From Alkalihalobacillus sp047302405 (lineage in GTDB: Bacteria > Bacillota > Bacilli > Bacillales > Bacillaceae_D), in the NCBI RefSeq assembly GCF_047302405.1, contig NZ_CP154853.1:4092001-4156000 (forward strand): a DNA stretch of 64,000 bases. Reading direction: 5' to 3'. The position numbers and the translations under genes were made by a program. The notes below the pieces were generated by a model. It was not told where the DNA came from. It did no database searches and saw only the letters and a list, made by a program, of their open reading frames with translations. How positions within the stretch are numbered: position 1 is the stretch's first letter; each line of letters begins with the position of its first letter. Below are positions 1-8,825 of this stretch, in pieces.

Positions 1-907
1 CCCGTTTATCATTAAATGGTTCTACCTCTAAATTAAAGCCAATATACGTTAAATTTGAACTATCTGATTGCTGAACCACCGTACCATCCGTATTCTCTAA
101 TTGATTGATATCATTTGGATTTACCGGATAAATAATATCGGCCTCTTCTGTTTGTAATTCAGCAATTCTTGTCAGATCCTCGGGAACAACTTTAAATGTA
201 ACCTTATCAACATTCGCTTCAATATCCCAGTAGTCTTCATTTTTAGTTAACGTAACATTTTCTCCTGGAACACTTGATTCATATTTAAAATAACCTGTAC
301 CAATTGGATTTTCATTTACATAAGCAAAAGGCGGTGCTCCATTTTCCATTGCCTCATAATCAGCTTCAATCGCTTCTTTACTAATCATATGTCCTGCCGG
401 ATGTGCTAAATGAGCTGGTAACGCTACAAAAGGAAATTCTGTTTCAATGTGTACAGTATACTCATCAATTACTTCTACATTTGTTACCATATCAAAAAGA
501 AAACCGACAGGGGATGCGACATCTTTGTCGAATATACGATCGAAGTTCACTTTTACGACTTCTGCATTAAATGGTGTTCCGTCGTGAAACTCAATCCCTT
601 GGCGTAACTTTAGTTCCCATACCGTATCTTCAATTTGTTCATAACTTTCTGCTAAACCTGGTTTTAATGTTAAATCTTTATCGAGAAAAACAAGCGTATC
701 ATAGATCGCACTCATAACATATAATGAGTTCCCATCATTTGCGGCATGTGGATCCAATGAGACTGGTGCAGAAGTTAAATCAACAACTAAATCTCCTCCA
801 CTTGCTTGTTCTGTCGCTGTATTTCCCTCTGACTCATTCGATTGTCCTGAACAAGCAACTAAAGTGATTAAAATAAATATAAATGAAATAAATGCTAACT
901 TTTTCAT
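1..907 (-). CDS. Peptide ABC transporter substrate-binding lipoprotein (SBP_bac_5 family), partial
   Basis: Reading leftward from ATG at 907 (ribosome-binding site GGAGG just upstream), 302 codons stay open to the window edge, so the C-terminus is missing. The N-terminus is a lipoprotein signal: MKK, a hydrophobic stretch, then the lipobox LVAC with Cys19 as the lipidation site, then a polar linker rich in S, E and N. After the linker the sequence shows the pattern of family 5 solute-binding proteins (LDPHAANDGNS, then WELKLRQGIEFHDGTPF, then NPIGTGYFK). These proteins sit on the outer face of the membrane and deliver oligopeptides, dipeptides, nickel or glutathione to an ABC permease; the exact ligand cannot be told from this part. 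The gene is transcribed away from oriC, with the replication fork. No transporter partners are visible because the window ends here. Confidence 0.85.
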   Translation of the reverse strand, partial: MKKLAFISFIFILITLVACSGQSNESEGNTATEQASGGDLVVDLTSAPVSLDPHAANDGNSLYVMSAIYDTLVFLDKDLTLKPGLAESYEQIEDTVWELKLRQGIEFHDGTPFNAEVVKVNFDRIFDKDVASPVGFLFDMVTNVEVIDEYTVHIETEFPFVALPAHLAHPAGHMISKEAIEADYEAMENGAPPFAYVNENPIGTGYFKYESSVPGENVTLTKNEDYWDIEANVDKVTFKVVPEDLTRIAELQTEEADIIYPVNPNDINQLENTDGTVVQQSDSSNLTYIGFNLEVEPFNDKR

Positions 908-1103
908 CTTAACCTCCCATTGGTTTTGTAATGTTTATACATATATCTCTTATCCCTAGTAAAAAGGTATGTTTAGTTACATACATAGTATAAGTGCATT
1001 ATTGAGATTGGTCAATATTCTATGCTTCTTAGATTATTTGAAATATACTCGGCTTTATTAACTATTACATACGCATTCTAAGTCGCTTACTGATTTAATA
1101 GAA

Positions 1104-1136
1104 TCAAAAAAAGCTGAATGGTTTCCCATCCAACTT
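1104..1136 (-). terminator. Rho-independent terminator of gyrA
   Basis: Read on the minus strand, arms at 1126-1136 and 1111-1121 form a stem with two mismatches and a short loop, followed by a run of six T residues. It lies 20-50 bases after the gyrA stop. The remaining spacer up to the substrate-binding gene (908-1103) shows no reading frame. Confidence 0.75.
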
Positions 1137-1158
1137 TTCTTTAGATATGTGTCTTACA

Positions 1159-3702
1159 TTATGACTCATCGGTTTCTTCATCAGATTCCTTGACAGTCTC
1201 TACTTCTTCACTTAATTCTTCTTGCTCCATTGATTCCACATTGGATTCAACTTCATCTTCTAAATCATTAATTTCCTCGTCTTCGATTTCAACTCGGGCT
1301 ACAGTTGCAACCTCTTCACCCTCATCAATTCGAATCACTTTAACCCCTTGAGTATTACGTCCAGTTATGGAAATCCCTTCGACTTGTGTACGGATAATGA
1401 CACCACTAACCGTAATAATCATAATATCATGGTCATCAGATACAATTTTTAAGGCGACGAGCGACCCATTTTTATCAGTAATGTTCGAAGTCTTAATTCC
1501 TTTACCACCACGGTTTTGAATACGGTATTCCTCAATCGGTGTTCGTTTACCATATCCTTTTTCAGTAACAATTAAGACTTGATGTCCCTCTTCAATAATA
1601 TCCATTCCAACAACATAATCATCATCTTTTAAAGAAATCCCTTTTACTCCACCAGCAGTACGTCCCATTAATCGAACATCTTCTTCATGGAAACGAATCG
1701 CCATTCCATTTTTTGTTCCGATAATGATTTCTCTTTCGCCATTTGTTAAACGAACGCCATGAAGTTCATCCTCACCACGTAAGTTGATTGCAAATAATCC
1801 ACCTTTACGGATATTTGCAAATGATGATAGCTGGGTTCTTTTCGCAATACCATGTTTTGTTAAGAAGAATAAAAACTCATCGTCTTTAAACTCTTCAATA
1901 GGAATAACGGTACTAATATATTCATCAGAATCTATTTGCAGGAGATTAATAATCGGAATCCCTTTTGCCGTTCTTCCTAATTCAGGAATTTCATATCCTT
2001 TCAAACGATACACTTTCCCTTTATTAGAGAAGAACAAAATCGTATGGTGGGTATTCGTTGTGAACAGATGGGAAACGAAATCATTATCATTAGTACCCAT
2101 CCCTTGAATCCCTTTACCTCCACGTTTTTGACTACGATATGTAGAAATCGGTAATCTCTTAATATATCCGTTATGAGTGAGTGTAATCACGATATTTTGA
2201 CGTGGGATTAAGTCTTCATCCTCAAACTGGTCCTCATTCATCGAGATAATTGTACGACGCTCATCATTGTATTTCGCTTTTATTTCTAAAAGCTCCTCAC
2301 GAATGATTTCTAATACCTTTTCACCATCAGCTAAAATCGCCTTTAATTCAGCAATTCGGGCTAATAACTCTTGGTATTCACTTTCAATTTTATCTCTTTC
2401 TAAGCCTGTTAAACGTTGAAGTCTCATATCAAGAATCGCTTGAGCTTGCTCATAACTTAATTGAAAATTCTCCATTAGACCATTACGGGCAAGATCAGTT
2501 GTTTGCGAAGCACGAATTAAGCTAATAATCTCATCAATATGGTCAAGAGCAATTCGTAAACCTTCAAGAATATGAGCTCTCGCTTCTGCTTTTCTTAATT
2601 CAAACGAAGTCCGGCGGCGAATAACTTCAACTTGATGCTTCAAATACTCTTCCAAACACTCTTTTAAATTTAAAACTTTTGGCCTACCGTCTACAAGAGC
2701 CAATAAGTTAATTCCAAAGCTTGTTTGCAAAGATGTTTGTTTATATAAATTATTTAGCAATACATTCGCATTTACATCACGTCTTAACTCAATGACAACT
2801 CGTAAACCATCCCGATCCGATTCATCACGTAAATCGGTAATGCCTTCGATTTTTTTATCACGAACAAGTTCAGCAATCTTTTCAATTAACTTCGCTTTAT
2901 TAACCTGATAAGGAATTTCAGAAACGATAATTCTCGGTTTGCCATTATGTTCTTCAATATCAGATTTTGCACGTAAAGTAATGGAACCGCGACCTGTCTG
3001 ATACGCCTTACGAATTCCGGAACGACCAAGAATTTCAGCACCAGTCGGGAAATCGGGTCCTGGAATAAACTCCATTAACTCGGCAATGTCCATTTCAGGA
3101 TTTTCAGATAACGCTAAGACGCCATCAATCACTTCTCCTAATTGGTGCGGAGGAATATTTGTCGCCATCCCAACTGCGATACCAGAAGATCCATTAACTA
3201 ATAAGTTTGGAAATCTCGCTGGTAGTACGACAGGCTCTCTTTCTGAACCATCGTAGTTATCTTGGTAATCAATCGTATCTTTATTAATATCACGGATAAG
3301 CTCCATCGAGATTTTCGACATCTTCGCCTCTGTATAACGCATAGCGGCAGCTGAGTCTCCATCAATTGAACCGAAGTTACCATGACCATTTACAAGCATA
3401 TAACGATAGCTAAAATCTTGTGCCATCCTTACCATTGTTTCGTATACAGCGGAGTCACCATGTGGATGATACTTCCCGATAACTTCCCCAACGATACGTG
3501 CTGATTTTTTATAAGCTTTATCAGCTGTCATTCCAAGATCATTCATCGCATATAAAATACGACGGTGTACTGGTTTTAAACCATCTCGTGCATCAGGCAA
3601 AGCACGGCTGACGATTACACTCATCGCATAATCCATAAACGATGTTTTCATTTCTTTGGCTATGTTTATTCCTTTAACTCTTGATTGTTCCTGTTCAGCC
3701 AT
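1159..3702 (-). CDS. gyrA: DNA gyrase subunit A
   Basis: Breaks and rejoins DNA as part of the A2B2 gyrase that introduces negative supercoils ahead of forks. 847 residues. The catalytic tyrosine is Tyr123 in AAMRYTE. The quinolone-resistance region HPHGDSAVYETM has Ser84 and Glu88, the usual drug-sensitive residues in Gram-positives. The C-terminal beta-pinwheel carries the GyrA-box QRGGKGIQ (repeated later as NRGGKGIK). The protein ends in a very acidic tail of roughly 40 residues (repeated E/D blocks), longer than the tail I recall for B. subtilis GyrA (about 820 residues). Start ATG has GGAGG upstream. It lies 15 bases downstream of gyrB and is probably cotranscribed with it. Confidence 0.98.
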   Translation of the reverse strand: MAEQEQSRVKGINIAKEMKTSFMDYAMSVIVSRALPDARDGLKPVHRRILYAMNDLGMTADKAYKKSARIVGEVIGKYHPHGDSAVYETMVRMAQDFSYRYMLVNGHGNFGSIDGDSAAAMRYTEAKMSKISMELIRDINKDTIDYQDNYDGSEREPVVLPARFPNLLVNGSSGIAVGMATNIPPHQLGEVIDGVLALSENPEMDIAELMEFIPGPDFPTGAEILGRSGIRKAYQTGRGSITLRAKSDIEEHNGKPRIIVSEIPYQVNKAKLIEKIAELVRDKKIEGITDLRDESDRDGLRVVIELRRDVNANVLLNNLYKQTSLQTSFGINLLALVDGRPKVLNLKECLEEYLKHQVEVIRRRTSFELRKAEARAHILEGLRIALDHIDEIISLIRASQTTDLARNGLMENFQLSYEQAQAILDMRLQRLTGLERDKIESEYQELLARIAELKAILADGEKVLEIIREELLEIKAKYNDERRTIISMNEDQFEDEDLIPRQNIVITLTHNGYIKRLPISTYRSQKRGGKGIQGMGTNDNDFVSHLFTTNTHHTILFFSNKGKVYRLKGYEIPELGRTAKGIPIINLLQIDSDEYISTVIPIEEFKDDEFLFFLTKHGIAKRTQLSSFANIRKGGLFAINLRGEDELHGVRLTNGEREIIIGTKNGMAIRFHEEDVRLMGRTAGGVKGISLKDDDYVVGMDIIEEGHQVLIVTEKGYGKRTPIEEYRIQNRGGKGIKTSNITDKNGSLVALKIVSDDHDIMIITVSGVIIRTQVEGISITGRNTQGVKVIRIDEGEEVATVARVEIEDEEINDLEDEVESNVESMEQEELSEEVETVKESDEETDES

Positions 3703-3717
3703 TACTTAAACCTCCAA

Positions 3718-5643
3718 CTAGATATCAAGATTCTCCACGTATTGAGCATTTTCCTGGATAAAGTCACGACGTGGTTCGACACGATCACCCATTAATATTT
3801 CAAAGATTTCATCGGCTTTAATCGCATCTTCTAATGTGACTTGCAGGAGAGTACGATGCTCTGGATCCATTGTCGTTTCCCAAAGCTGAGTTGGATTCAT
3901 TTCTCCAAGTCCTTTATAACGTTGAATGCCTATTTTGGCATTCTCTGGGTATGATTTTAGAATCGGATCTAGTTCTTTTTGGACATATGCATATTGAATT
4001 TCTTTTCCGTGTGTCACTTTATATAAAGGTGGTTGCGCAATATACACGTAACCATACTCAATAAGTGGTTTCATATAACGGTAAAAGAAAGTAAGCAATA
4101 ATGTTCGAATATGAGCTCCATCCACATCTGCATCTGTCATAATAATAATTTTGTGGTATCTTGCTTTCTCTATATCAAAATCTCCACCAACACCTGTACC
4201 AAAAGCGGTAATCATCGCTCGAATTTCATTATTGGCGAGAATTTTATCAAGTCTTGCTTTTTCAACATTAATAATTTTTCCTCGTAAAGGTAAAATCGCT
4301 TGGAAGTGACGGTCACGACCTTGTTTAGCGGAACCACCAGCCGAATCACCCTCAACGATATATATTTCACTAATAGAAGCATCCTTTGAAGCACAATCAG
4401 CTAATTTACCTGGAAGGGCACTTACCTCTAACGCACTTTTACGACGCGTTAATTCACGTGCCTTTTTGGCTGCTTCTCTAGCACGAGATGCCATTAAACC
4501 TTTTTCGACAATTTTTCTAGCTACTTGTGGATTTTCAATTAAAAAGCGTGAAAAATGCTCTGAAAATAATGAATCCGTAATCGTTCTTGCTTCACTATTA
4601 CCTAATTTCGTTTTTGTTTGACCTTCAAATTGTGGATCAGGAATTTTCACAGAAATAATGGCTGTAAGTCCTTCCCTAACATCATCACCTGTTAAGTTCG
4701 GGTCATTTTCCTTAACAAGACTATTTTTTCTCGCATAATCATTGATCACCCGAGTTAAAGCCGTTTTAAAACCAGACTCATGTGTTCCACCTTCATGAGT
4801 GCTAATATTATTCGCAAAGGAATAAAGATTGCCAACGTAGCCGTCATTGTACTGCACAGCAACTTCTACGTTTAGGCCCTCTTTTTCGCCTTCAATGTGA
4901 ATCGGTTCATCATGCAGCACTTCTTTTGTACGGTTTAAATGCTTAACAAATGAAGCGATACCACCTTCGTAATAATACTTAGCTGACTTACCATCCTCAC
5001 GTTTATCCGTTATTGTGATTGTTAAGCCTTTATTTAAAAAGGCTAGTTCTCTTAAACGAAGAGCCAACGTATCATAATCATAAACAATCGTTTCTTGGAA
5101 AATTTCCGGATCAGGTTTAAAGTGTGTTTTCGTTCCTGAATTCTCACTTTGTCCAATAATTGCTAAGTCTGCCGCAGGGACACCTTGATGATATTTTTGA
5201 TGATAAAGATTCCCATCTCTTTCAATTTCGACTTCTAACATTGTCGATAACGCATTAACAACCGATGCACCAACCCCATGCAGCCCGCCGGATACTTTAT
5301 AACCACCGCCGCCAAACTTTCCTCCTGCATGCAGGACCGTCATAATAACTTCAACGGCTGGTCGCCCCATCTTTTCATGAATCCCTACTGGAATACCGCG
5401 TCCATTGTCAATGACCGTAATGCTGTTATCCTCTTCAATCAAAACATCAATTTGATCACAAAATCCTGCCATTGCTTCATCAATACTATTATCGACAATT
5501 TCCCAAACTAGATGGTGCAGGCCACGAGCACTCGTTGAGCCAATATACATTCCAGGTCTTTTTCGTACGGCTTCTAACCCTTCTAAGACCTGTATTTGAC
5601 TCGCATCATAGGATTGTTGTTCAGAATGTTGTTCATTCGACAA
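3718..5643 (-). CDS. gyrB: DNA gyrase subunit B
   Basis: ATPase subunit of gyrase. It has the GHKL ATPase domain (EIVDNSIDEA; then NGRGIPVG; then GGLHGVGASVVNAL), the transducer, and the TOPRIM domain with EGDSAGGSAKQGRD and the metal-binding DADVDGAHI, ending in the short Gram-positive tail YVENLDI. I place the start at TTG 5643 rather than the in-frame ATG at 5658: the sequence AAGGTG lies about seven bases before the TTG, whereas the ATG has no convincing ribosome-binding site. That gives 641 residues, close to the family length. The upstream ATG codons K-V-K-N would otherwise encode the ribosome-binding site itself. Confidence 0.97.
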   Translation of the reverse strand: MSNEQHSEQQSYDASQIQVLEGLEAVRKRPGMYIGSTSARGLHHLVWEIVDNSIDEAMAGFCDQIDVLIEEDNSITVIDNGRGIPVGIHEKMGRPAVEVIMTVLHAGGKFGGGGYKVSGGLHGVGASVVNALSTMLEVEIERDGNLYHQKYHQGVPAADLAIIGQSENSGTKTHFKPDPEIFQETIVYDYDTLALRLRELAFLNKGLTITITDKREDGKSAKYYYEGGIASFVKHLNRTKEVLHDEPIHIEGEKEGLNVEVAVQYNDGYVGNLYSFANNISTHEGGTHESGFKTALTRVINDYARKNSLVKENDPNLTGDDVREGLTAIISVKIPDPQFEGQTKTKLGNSEARTITDSLFSEHFSRFLIENPQVARKIVEKGLMASRAREAAKKARELTRRKSALEVSALPGKLADCASKDASISEIYIVEGDSAGGSAKQGRDRHFQAILPLRGKIINVEKARLDKILANNEIRAMITAFGTGVGGDFDIEKARYHKIIIMTDADVDGAHIRTLLLTFFYRYMKPLIEYGYVYIAQPPLYKVTHGKEIQYAYVQKELDPILKSYPENAKIGIQRYKGLGEMNPTQLWETTMDPEHRTLLQVTLEDAIKADEIFEILMGDRVEPRRDFIQENAQYVENLDI

Positions 5644-5718
5644 GTTCTTCACCTTCATTCTCTATACTTTCGCTTTCTATTTATCGTCAGCTAACACATC
5701 GTTGTTCAGATCAGCTGT

Positions 5719-5985
5719 TCACTCTTTTTCTGTGAAATCAAGGTCAACATTAACCGATGCACGTTTTTTTAACGTACCCGATGATACAGGCGAATAATAG
5801 ACTGCATGATCTGTAATAACAATCGATTTAATAAATTCTTCACTAATCACAATAGCTTGTTTTCGCTTTTTCTCTTGTTTTAAATAAGTACTTGTGACAG
5901 TAGATGATTCTTGCACATCTCGACTTAAAATCGCAATAATTTCTTTTCCACGAACGACCATATCGCCACCTAAATGGATAAACAA
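5719..5985 (-). CDS. remB: RemB/YaaB family extracellular-matrix regulatory protein
   Basis: Small protein of 88 residues starting LFIHLGGDMVVRGKEII and ending in the YYSPVSSGTLKKRA pattern typical of the DUF370/RemB family, which in B. subtilis (YaaB) is linked to matrix gene control. The start is TTG at 5985, because GAGGTGGTG sits six bases upstream and the family begins with the IHLG motif; a longer open frame to 6036 reads into recF and lacks this support. The recF stop codon lies within the ribosome-binding site of this gene, so the two are probably translationally coupled. The basic middle (QEKKRKQ) is consistent with nucleic-acid binding, which is inference. Confidence 0.85.
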   Translation of the reverse strand: MFIHLGGDMVVRGKEIIAILSRDVQESSTVTSTYLKQEKKRKQAIVISEEFIKSIVITDHAVYYSPVSSGTLKKRASVNVDLDFTEKE

Positions 5986-6001
5986 TCGTATCACCACCTC
6001 A

Positions 6002-7114
6002 TCATTTTGGATGAATCGTCCCTTGTTCCACTTCAAAAATGGAAGCTTGCTCTAAGGCTTGTTTATGAACACCCGCAAGATTTGTTGTTGTTACAAACGT
6101 TTGAACGCGTTTTTGAATCGTTTCAATCAAATGAGACTGACGATAATCATCTAATTCTGAAAGGACGTCATCCAATAAAAGAATCGGATATTCACCGATT
6201 TCGGAATGAATTAATTCAATTTCAGCTAACTTAATAGATAAAGCTGTCGTACGTTGCTGCCCTTGGGAGCCAAAGGTTTGTACGTTCTTTCCATTCACTT
6301 CAAACCCTAAATCATCACGATGTGGACCAAATAATGTGACCCCACGTTGAATTTCTTTTTGTTTTTTTTCTTGATAAGTTTGATAGAGTATATCTTTTAT
6401 TTTCGTCAAATCAAGCTCTTCTGATACACCAGAGGATGGTAAATATGTAATTTTAAGCGATTCTTTCCCTCTGCTAATATCCGAATGGATCTGTTCTGCC
6501 CATTTTTGTAGTTGTTTAAGAAATCGATAGCGCTTTTGAATGATTTCAGCTGCTAACGGAATCATTTGATCGGTTAAGATATCAAGCATCTCGAGCGAGC
6601 CTTTTTTTATTTGCAGCTGCTTTAGCAATTGATTTCGTTGCTGCAGTACCTTTTGATAGAGGCCTAAATGATATAAATAAAGTGGATTTATTTGACCTAA
6701 TTCACGATCAATAAACTTCCTTCTACCTTGAGGACTACCTTTAACGAGGTTCAAATCCTCTGGGGCAAACATGACCACATTGACAGCTCCAATATATTCA
6801 CTTAATTTACGTTGTTCTAACCCATTTAGTTTAACCTTTTTCCCTTTTATCGAAATGATGACATCTAATTTGAGCGGGGATCCCTTTTTAATAACTTCAC
6901 CTTGAATTCTTGCAAACTCTTCTCCCCAGCTAATTAGTTCTTTATCATTAGACGTTCGATGTGATTTAGCAAGTGCTAATACATAAATGGCTTCAATGAT
7001 ATTTGTCTTCCCTTGAGCATTTTCACCGATACAAACATTCACTTTGGGATCAAAAGAAACTTGGGCATCTTGATAGTTTCTAAAATGCTTTATCGTTAGT
7101 GATTTAATATGCAT
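6002..7114 (-). CDS. recF: DNA replication and repair protein RecF
   Basis: SMC-like ATPase that helps load RecA at single-strand gaps with RecO and RecR. 370 residues, the usual length. Walker A is GENAQGKTN at residues 30-38, the family signature GPHRDDLGF lies near residue 270, and Walker B with the D-loop is LLLDDVLSELDD near residue 310. It starts at ATG 7114 (MHIKSLTIKHFRNY). It lies 11 bases after yaaA in the order yaaA-recF-remB-gyrB-gyrA, conserved in Bacillus. Confidence 0.97.
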   Translation of the reverse strand: MHIKSLTIKHFRNYQDAQVSFDPKVNVCIGENAQGKTNIIEAIYVLALAKSHRTSNDKELISWGEEFARIQGEVIKKGSPLKLDVIISIKGKKVKLNGLEQRKLSEYIGAVNVVMFAPEDLNLVKGSPQGRRKFIDRELGQINPLYLYHLGLYQKVLQQRNQLLKQLQIKKGSLEMLDILTDQMIPLAAEIIQKRYRFLKQLQKWAEQIHSDISRGKESLKITYLPSSGVSEELDLTKIKDILYQTYQEKKQKEIQRGVTLFGPHRDDLGFEVNGKNVQTFGSQGQQRTTALSIKLAEIELIHSEIGEYPILLLDDVLSELDDYRQSHLIETIQKRVQTFVTTTNLAGVHKQALEQASIFEVEQGTIHPK

Positions 7115-7125
7115 AAGAAAATCCT

Positions 7126-7341
7126 CTAGTTAGCTGTAATTTCATATTCAGCTCCATCCGCGAGTTGGATACGATCACCATTAACAAGTTTTTTTCCACG
7201 CCGACTTTCCAACTCTCCATTCACAAGAACTTCATATTCGGCTAAATACCATTTTGCCATTCCACCCGTATCAATTGCACCTACCTCTTTTAATAATTGA
7301 CCAAGTGTGATGTATTCTGTCGAAATTGAAATATGCTCCAT
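7126..7341 (-). CDS. yaaA: S4-domain RNA-binding protein YaaA (RlbA-like)
   Basis: A single S4 RNA-binding fold of 71 residues: ITLGQLLKEVGAIDTGGMAKW followed by VLVNGELESRRGKKLVNGD, matching YaaA, which in the literature is connected with 50S ribosome assembly. The open frame extends eight codons further upstream, but the second ATG at 7341 (MEHISIST) matches the family N-terminus and gives exactly the usual 71 residues. It sits between dnaN and recF as in other Bacillus. Confidence 0.9.
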   Translation of the reverse strand: MEHISISTEYITLGQLLKEVGAIDTGGMAKWYLAEYEVLVNGELESRRGKKLVNGDRIQLADGAEYEITAN

Positions 7342-7521
7342 ACCTTCACTCTTCTTTCCGTACATAATTATCCGTAATTGCCGTAATCAAACGCAAGACA
7401 GCAAATCATGAAAGTGAAATGCTGTCTTTTCTTTAGCCGTTTTTTATTCTCTTGTCTCTATTGTACTAAACGAAACGATTCTAGCCAAGTCTGATCTAAA
7501 AAAAGGTGATGAATAGGCGGT

Positions 7522-8664
7522 TTAATAAGTACGAACCGGTGAGAACAAATGTAAATAATGATCTTGTTCGATTGGTTGAATCACAAATGGACTCATCGCA
7601 CCAGTAAATTCAACTTTAATTTCATCGCTATCAATAACTTTTAAAGCATCAATAACATTTTTCCCATTAAAGGAAATACGCATTTCTTCTCCTGCGAACG
7701 ATTGACTTTGAATTCTTTCTGTTACTTTCCCAATTTCTGGTGAGATTGAGGTGATTTCAATTAAGCCCTCTTCTAGTGTTTTTAAGTTAATCACATTATT
7801 TTTAGCTTCTCGTGATAGCAATAATGCCCGTTCTAGTGTTTGCAGCAATGGTTTCGTTTTTAATTGAATCGTTGTTTTGCTTTGAGTCGGAATCATATTT
7901 TTGGTTACAGGGTATTTCCCTTCTAACAACCTTGAGAAAAAGAGTAAATTTTTTAATTTAAATAAAATTTGATTCTCTGTGACAACAACATCGATAAATT
8001 CATTGCTTTCATCAATAATTTTACTTAATTCATTTAAGCTTTTACCTGGAATCACGACATTTTCAAAAGCAAGGCTTTCGTCATTTCTTTCAATATTTGT
8101 TTTACGCATGGCCAATCTATGACTATCTGTTGCAGTACAGTGTAGCACACCTTCGTTCGACTCTAGGTTTACACCTGTCAATACCGGGCGTGTTTCCTGA
8201 GTGGACACCGCAAAGACGGTTTGGCGAATCATATTTTTTAACATATCTTGCGGAAGACGGAATAAGAGTTCCTCTTCTAATTGTGGAAGACGAGGATATT
8301 CTTCAGGATCTAAGCCATTTAAATTAAAAACAGCAGAACCAGACCTAATCGTTGCTGCAAATTGATCTTGTACGATTAATTCAATTTCTTCACCAGGTAA
8401 TTTTTTTACGATTTCCGCAAAATATTTTGCTTGTAAAACAATACTGCCTTCTTGTTCGAGTGTAATGTATTGTTTTTCTTCATCTTCTTTAGGGATAAAG
8501 GTTTCAATCGAAATATCAGAGTCACTTCCAGTTAAGGTGACACCGTCCTTTGTCGCAACAATTTTAATTCCAGTTAAAATCGGGATTGTTGTTCTAGACG
8601 AAACGGCTTTAGCTACGTGCTGAACGTCATGAACAAATCGATCGCGTTCAATCAAAAAATGCAT
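7522..8664 (-). CDS. dnaN: DNA polymerase III beta subunit (sliding clamp)
   Basis: Ring-shaped clamp that tethers DNA polymerase III to DNA. The start is ATG 8664 (MHFLIERDRFVHDVQ), preceded by AAGGAG nine bases away; the open frame continues 33 codons upstream into the origin, but that part is hydrophobic and unlike the family. 380 residues, three clamp domains, ending in the typical YLHLFSPVRTY. It is separated from dnaA by the unwinding part of oriC. The 156-base gap between it and yaaA (7366-7521) shows no gene. Confidence 0.97.
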   Translation of the reverse strand: MHFLIERDRFVHDVQHVAKAVSSRTTIPILTGIKIVATKDGVTLTGSDSDISIETFIPKEDEEKQYITLEQEGSIVLQAKYFAEIVKKLPGEEIELIVQDQFAATIRSGSAVFNLNGLDPEEYPRLPQLEEELLFRLPQDMLKNMIRQTVFAVSTQETRPVLTGVNLESNEGVLHCTATDSHRLAMRKTNIERNDESLAFENVVIPGKSLNELSKIIDESNEFIDVVVTENQILFKLKNLLFFSRLLEGKYPVTKNMIPTQSKTTIQLKTKPLLQTLERALLLSREAKNNVINLKTLEEGLIEITSISPEIGKVTERIQSQSFAGEEMRISFNGKNVIDALKVIDSDEIKVEFTGAMSPFVIQPIEQDHYLHLFSPVRTY

Positions 8665-8825
8665 AGAAAGTAACTCCTTTTTATAGATCTTTTTTATTAA
8701 AAGAATAGTAGTAATAGTAATAGGGCCTGTGATTATGTGGGTAACTAAGAGAAACTCAATCACACCGCGTTATCCACATGTTAATAAACTGTGTATGAAT
8801 TAAGGTGAGTTATACACAGTTTCCA
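8665..8825. other. oriC: oriC, unwinding region between dnaA and dnaN (DnaA boxes, GC patch, DnaA-trios)
   Basis: Seen in the sequence: a perfect DnaA box TTATCCACA at 8770-8778, near-boxes TGTGGGTAA at 8736-8744 and TTATACACA at 8810-8818, a GC patch GGGCC at about 8721-8726, then a trinucleotide tract TAGTAGTAATAGTAATAG at about 8705-8722, then a T/A-rich stretch. This order (boxes, GC patch, DnaA-trios, AT-rich DNA) is that described for the B. subtilis basal unwinding system, where the trio is TAG read 5' to 3'. I infer the duplex opens at about 8680-8722. Confidence 0.9.

Noticed and set aside
5974..6234. Plus-strand frame opposite recF and remB
   Set aside because: Shadow of real genes on the other strand.
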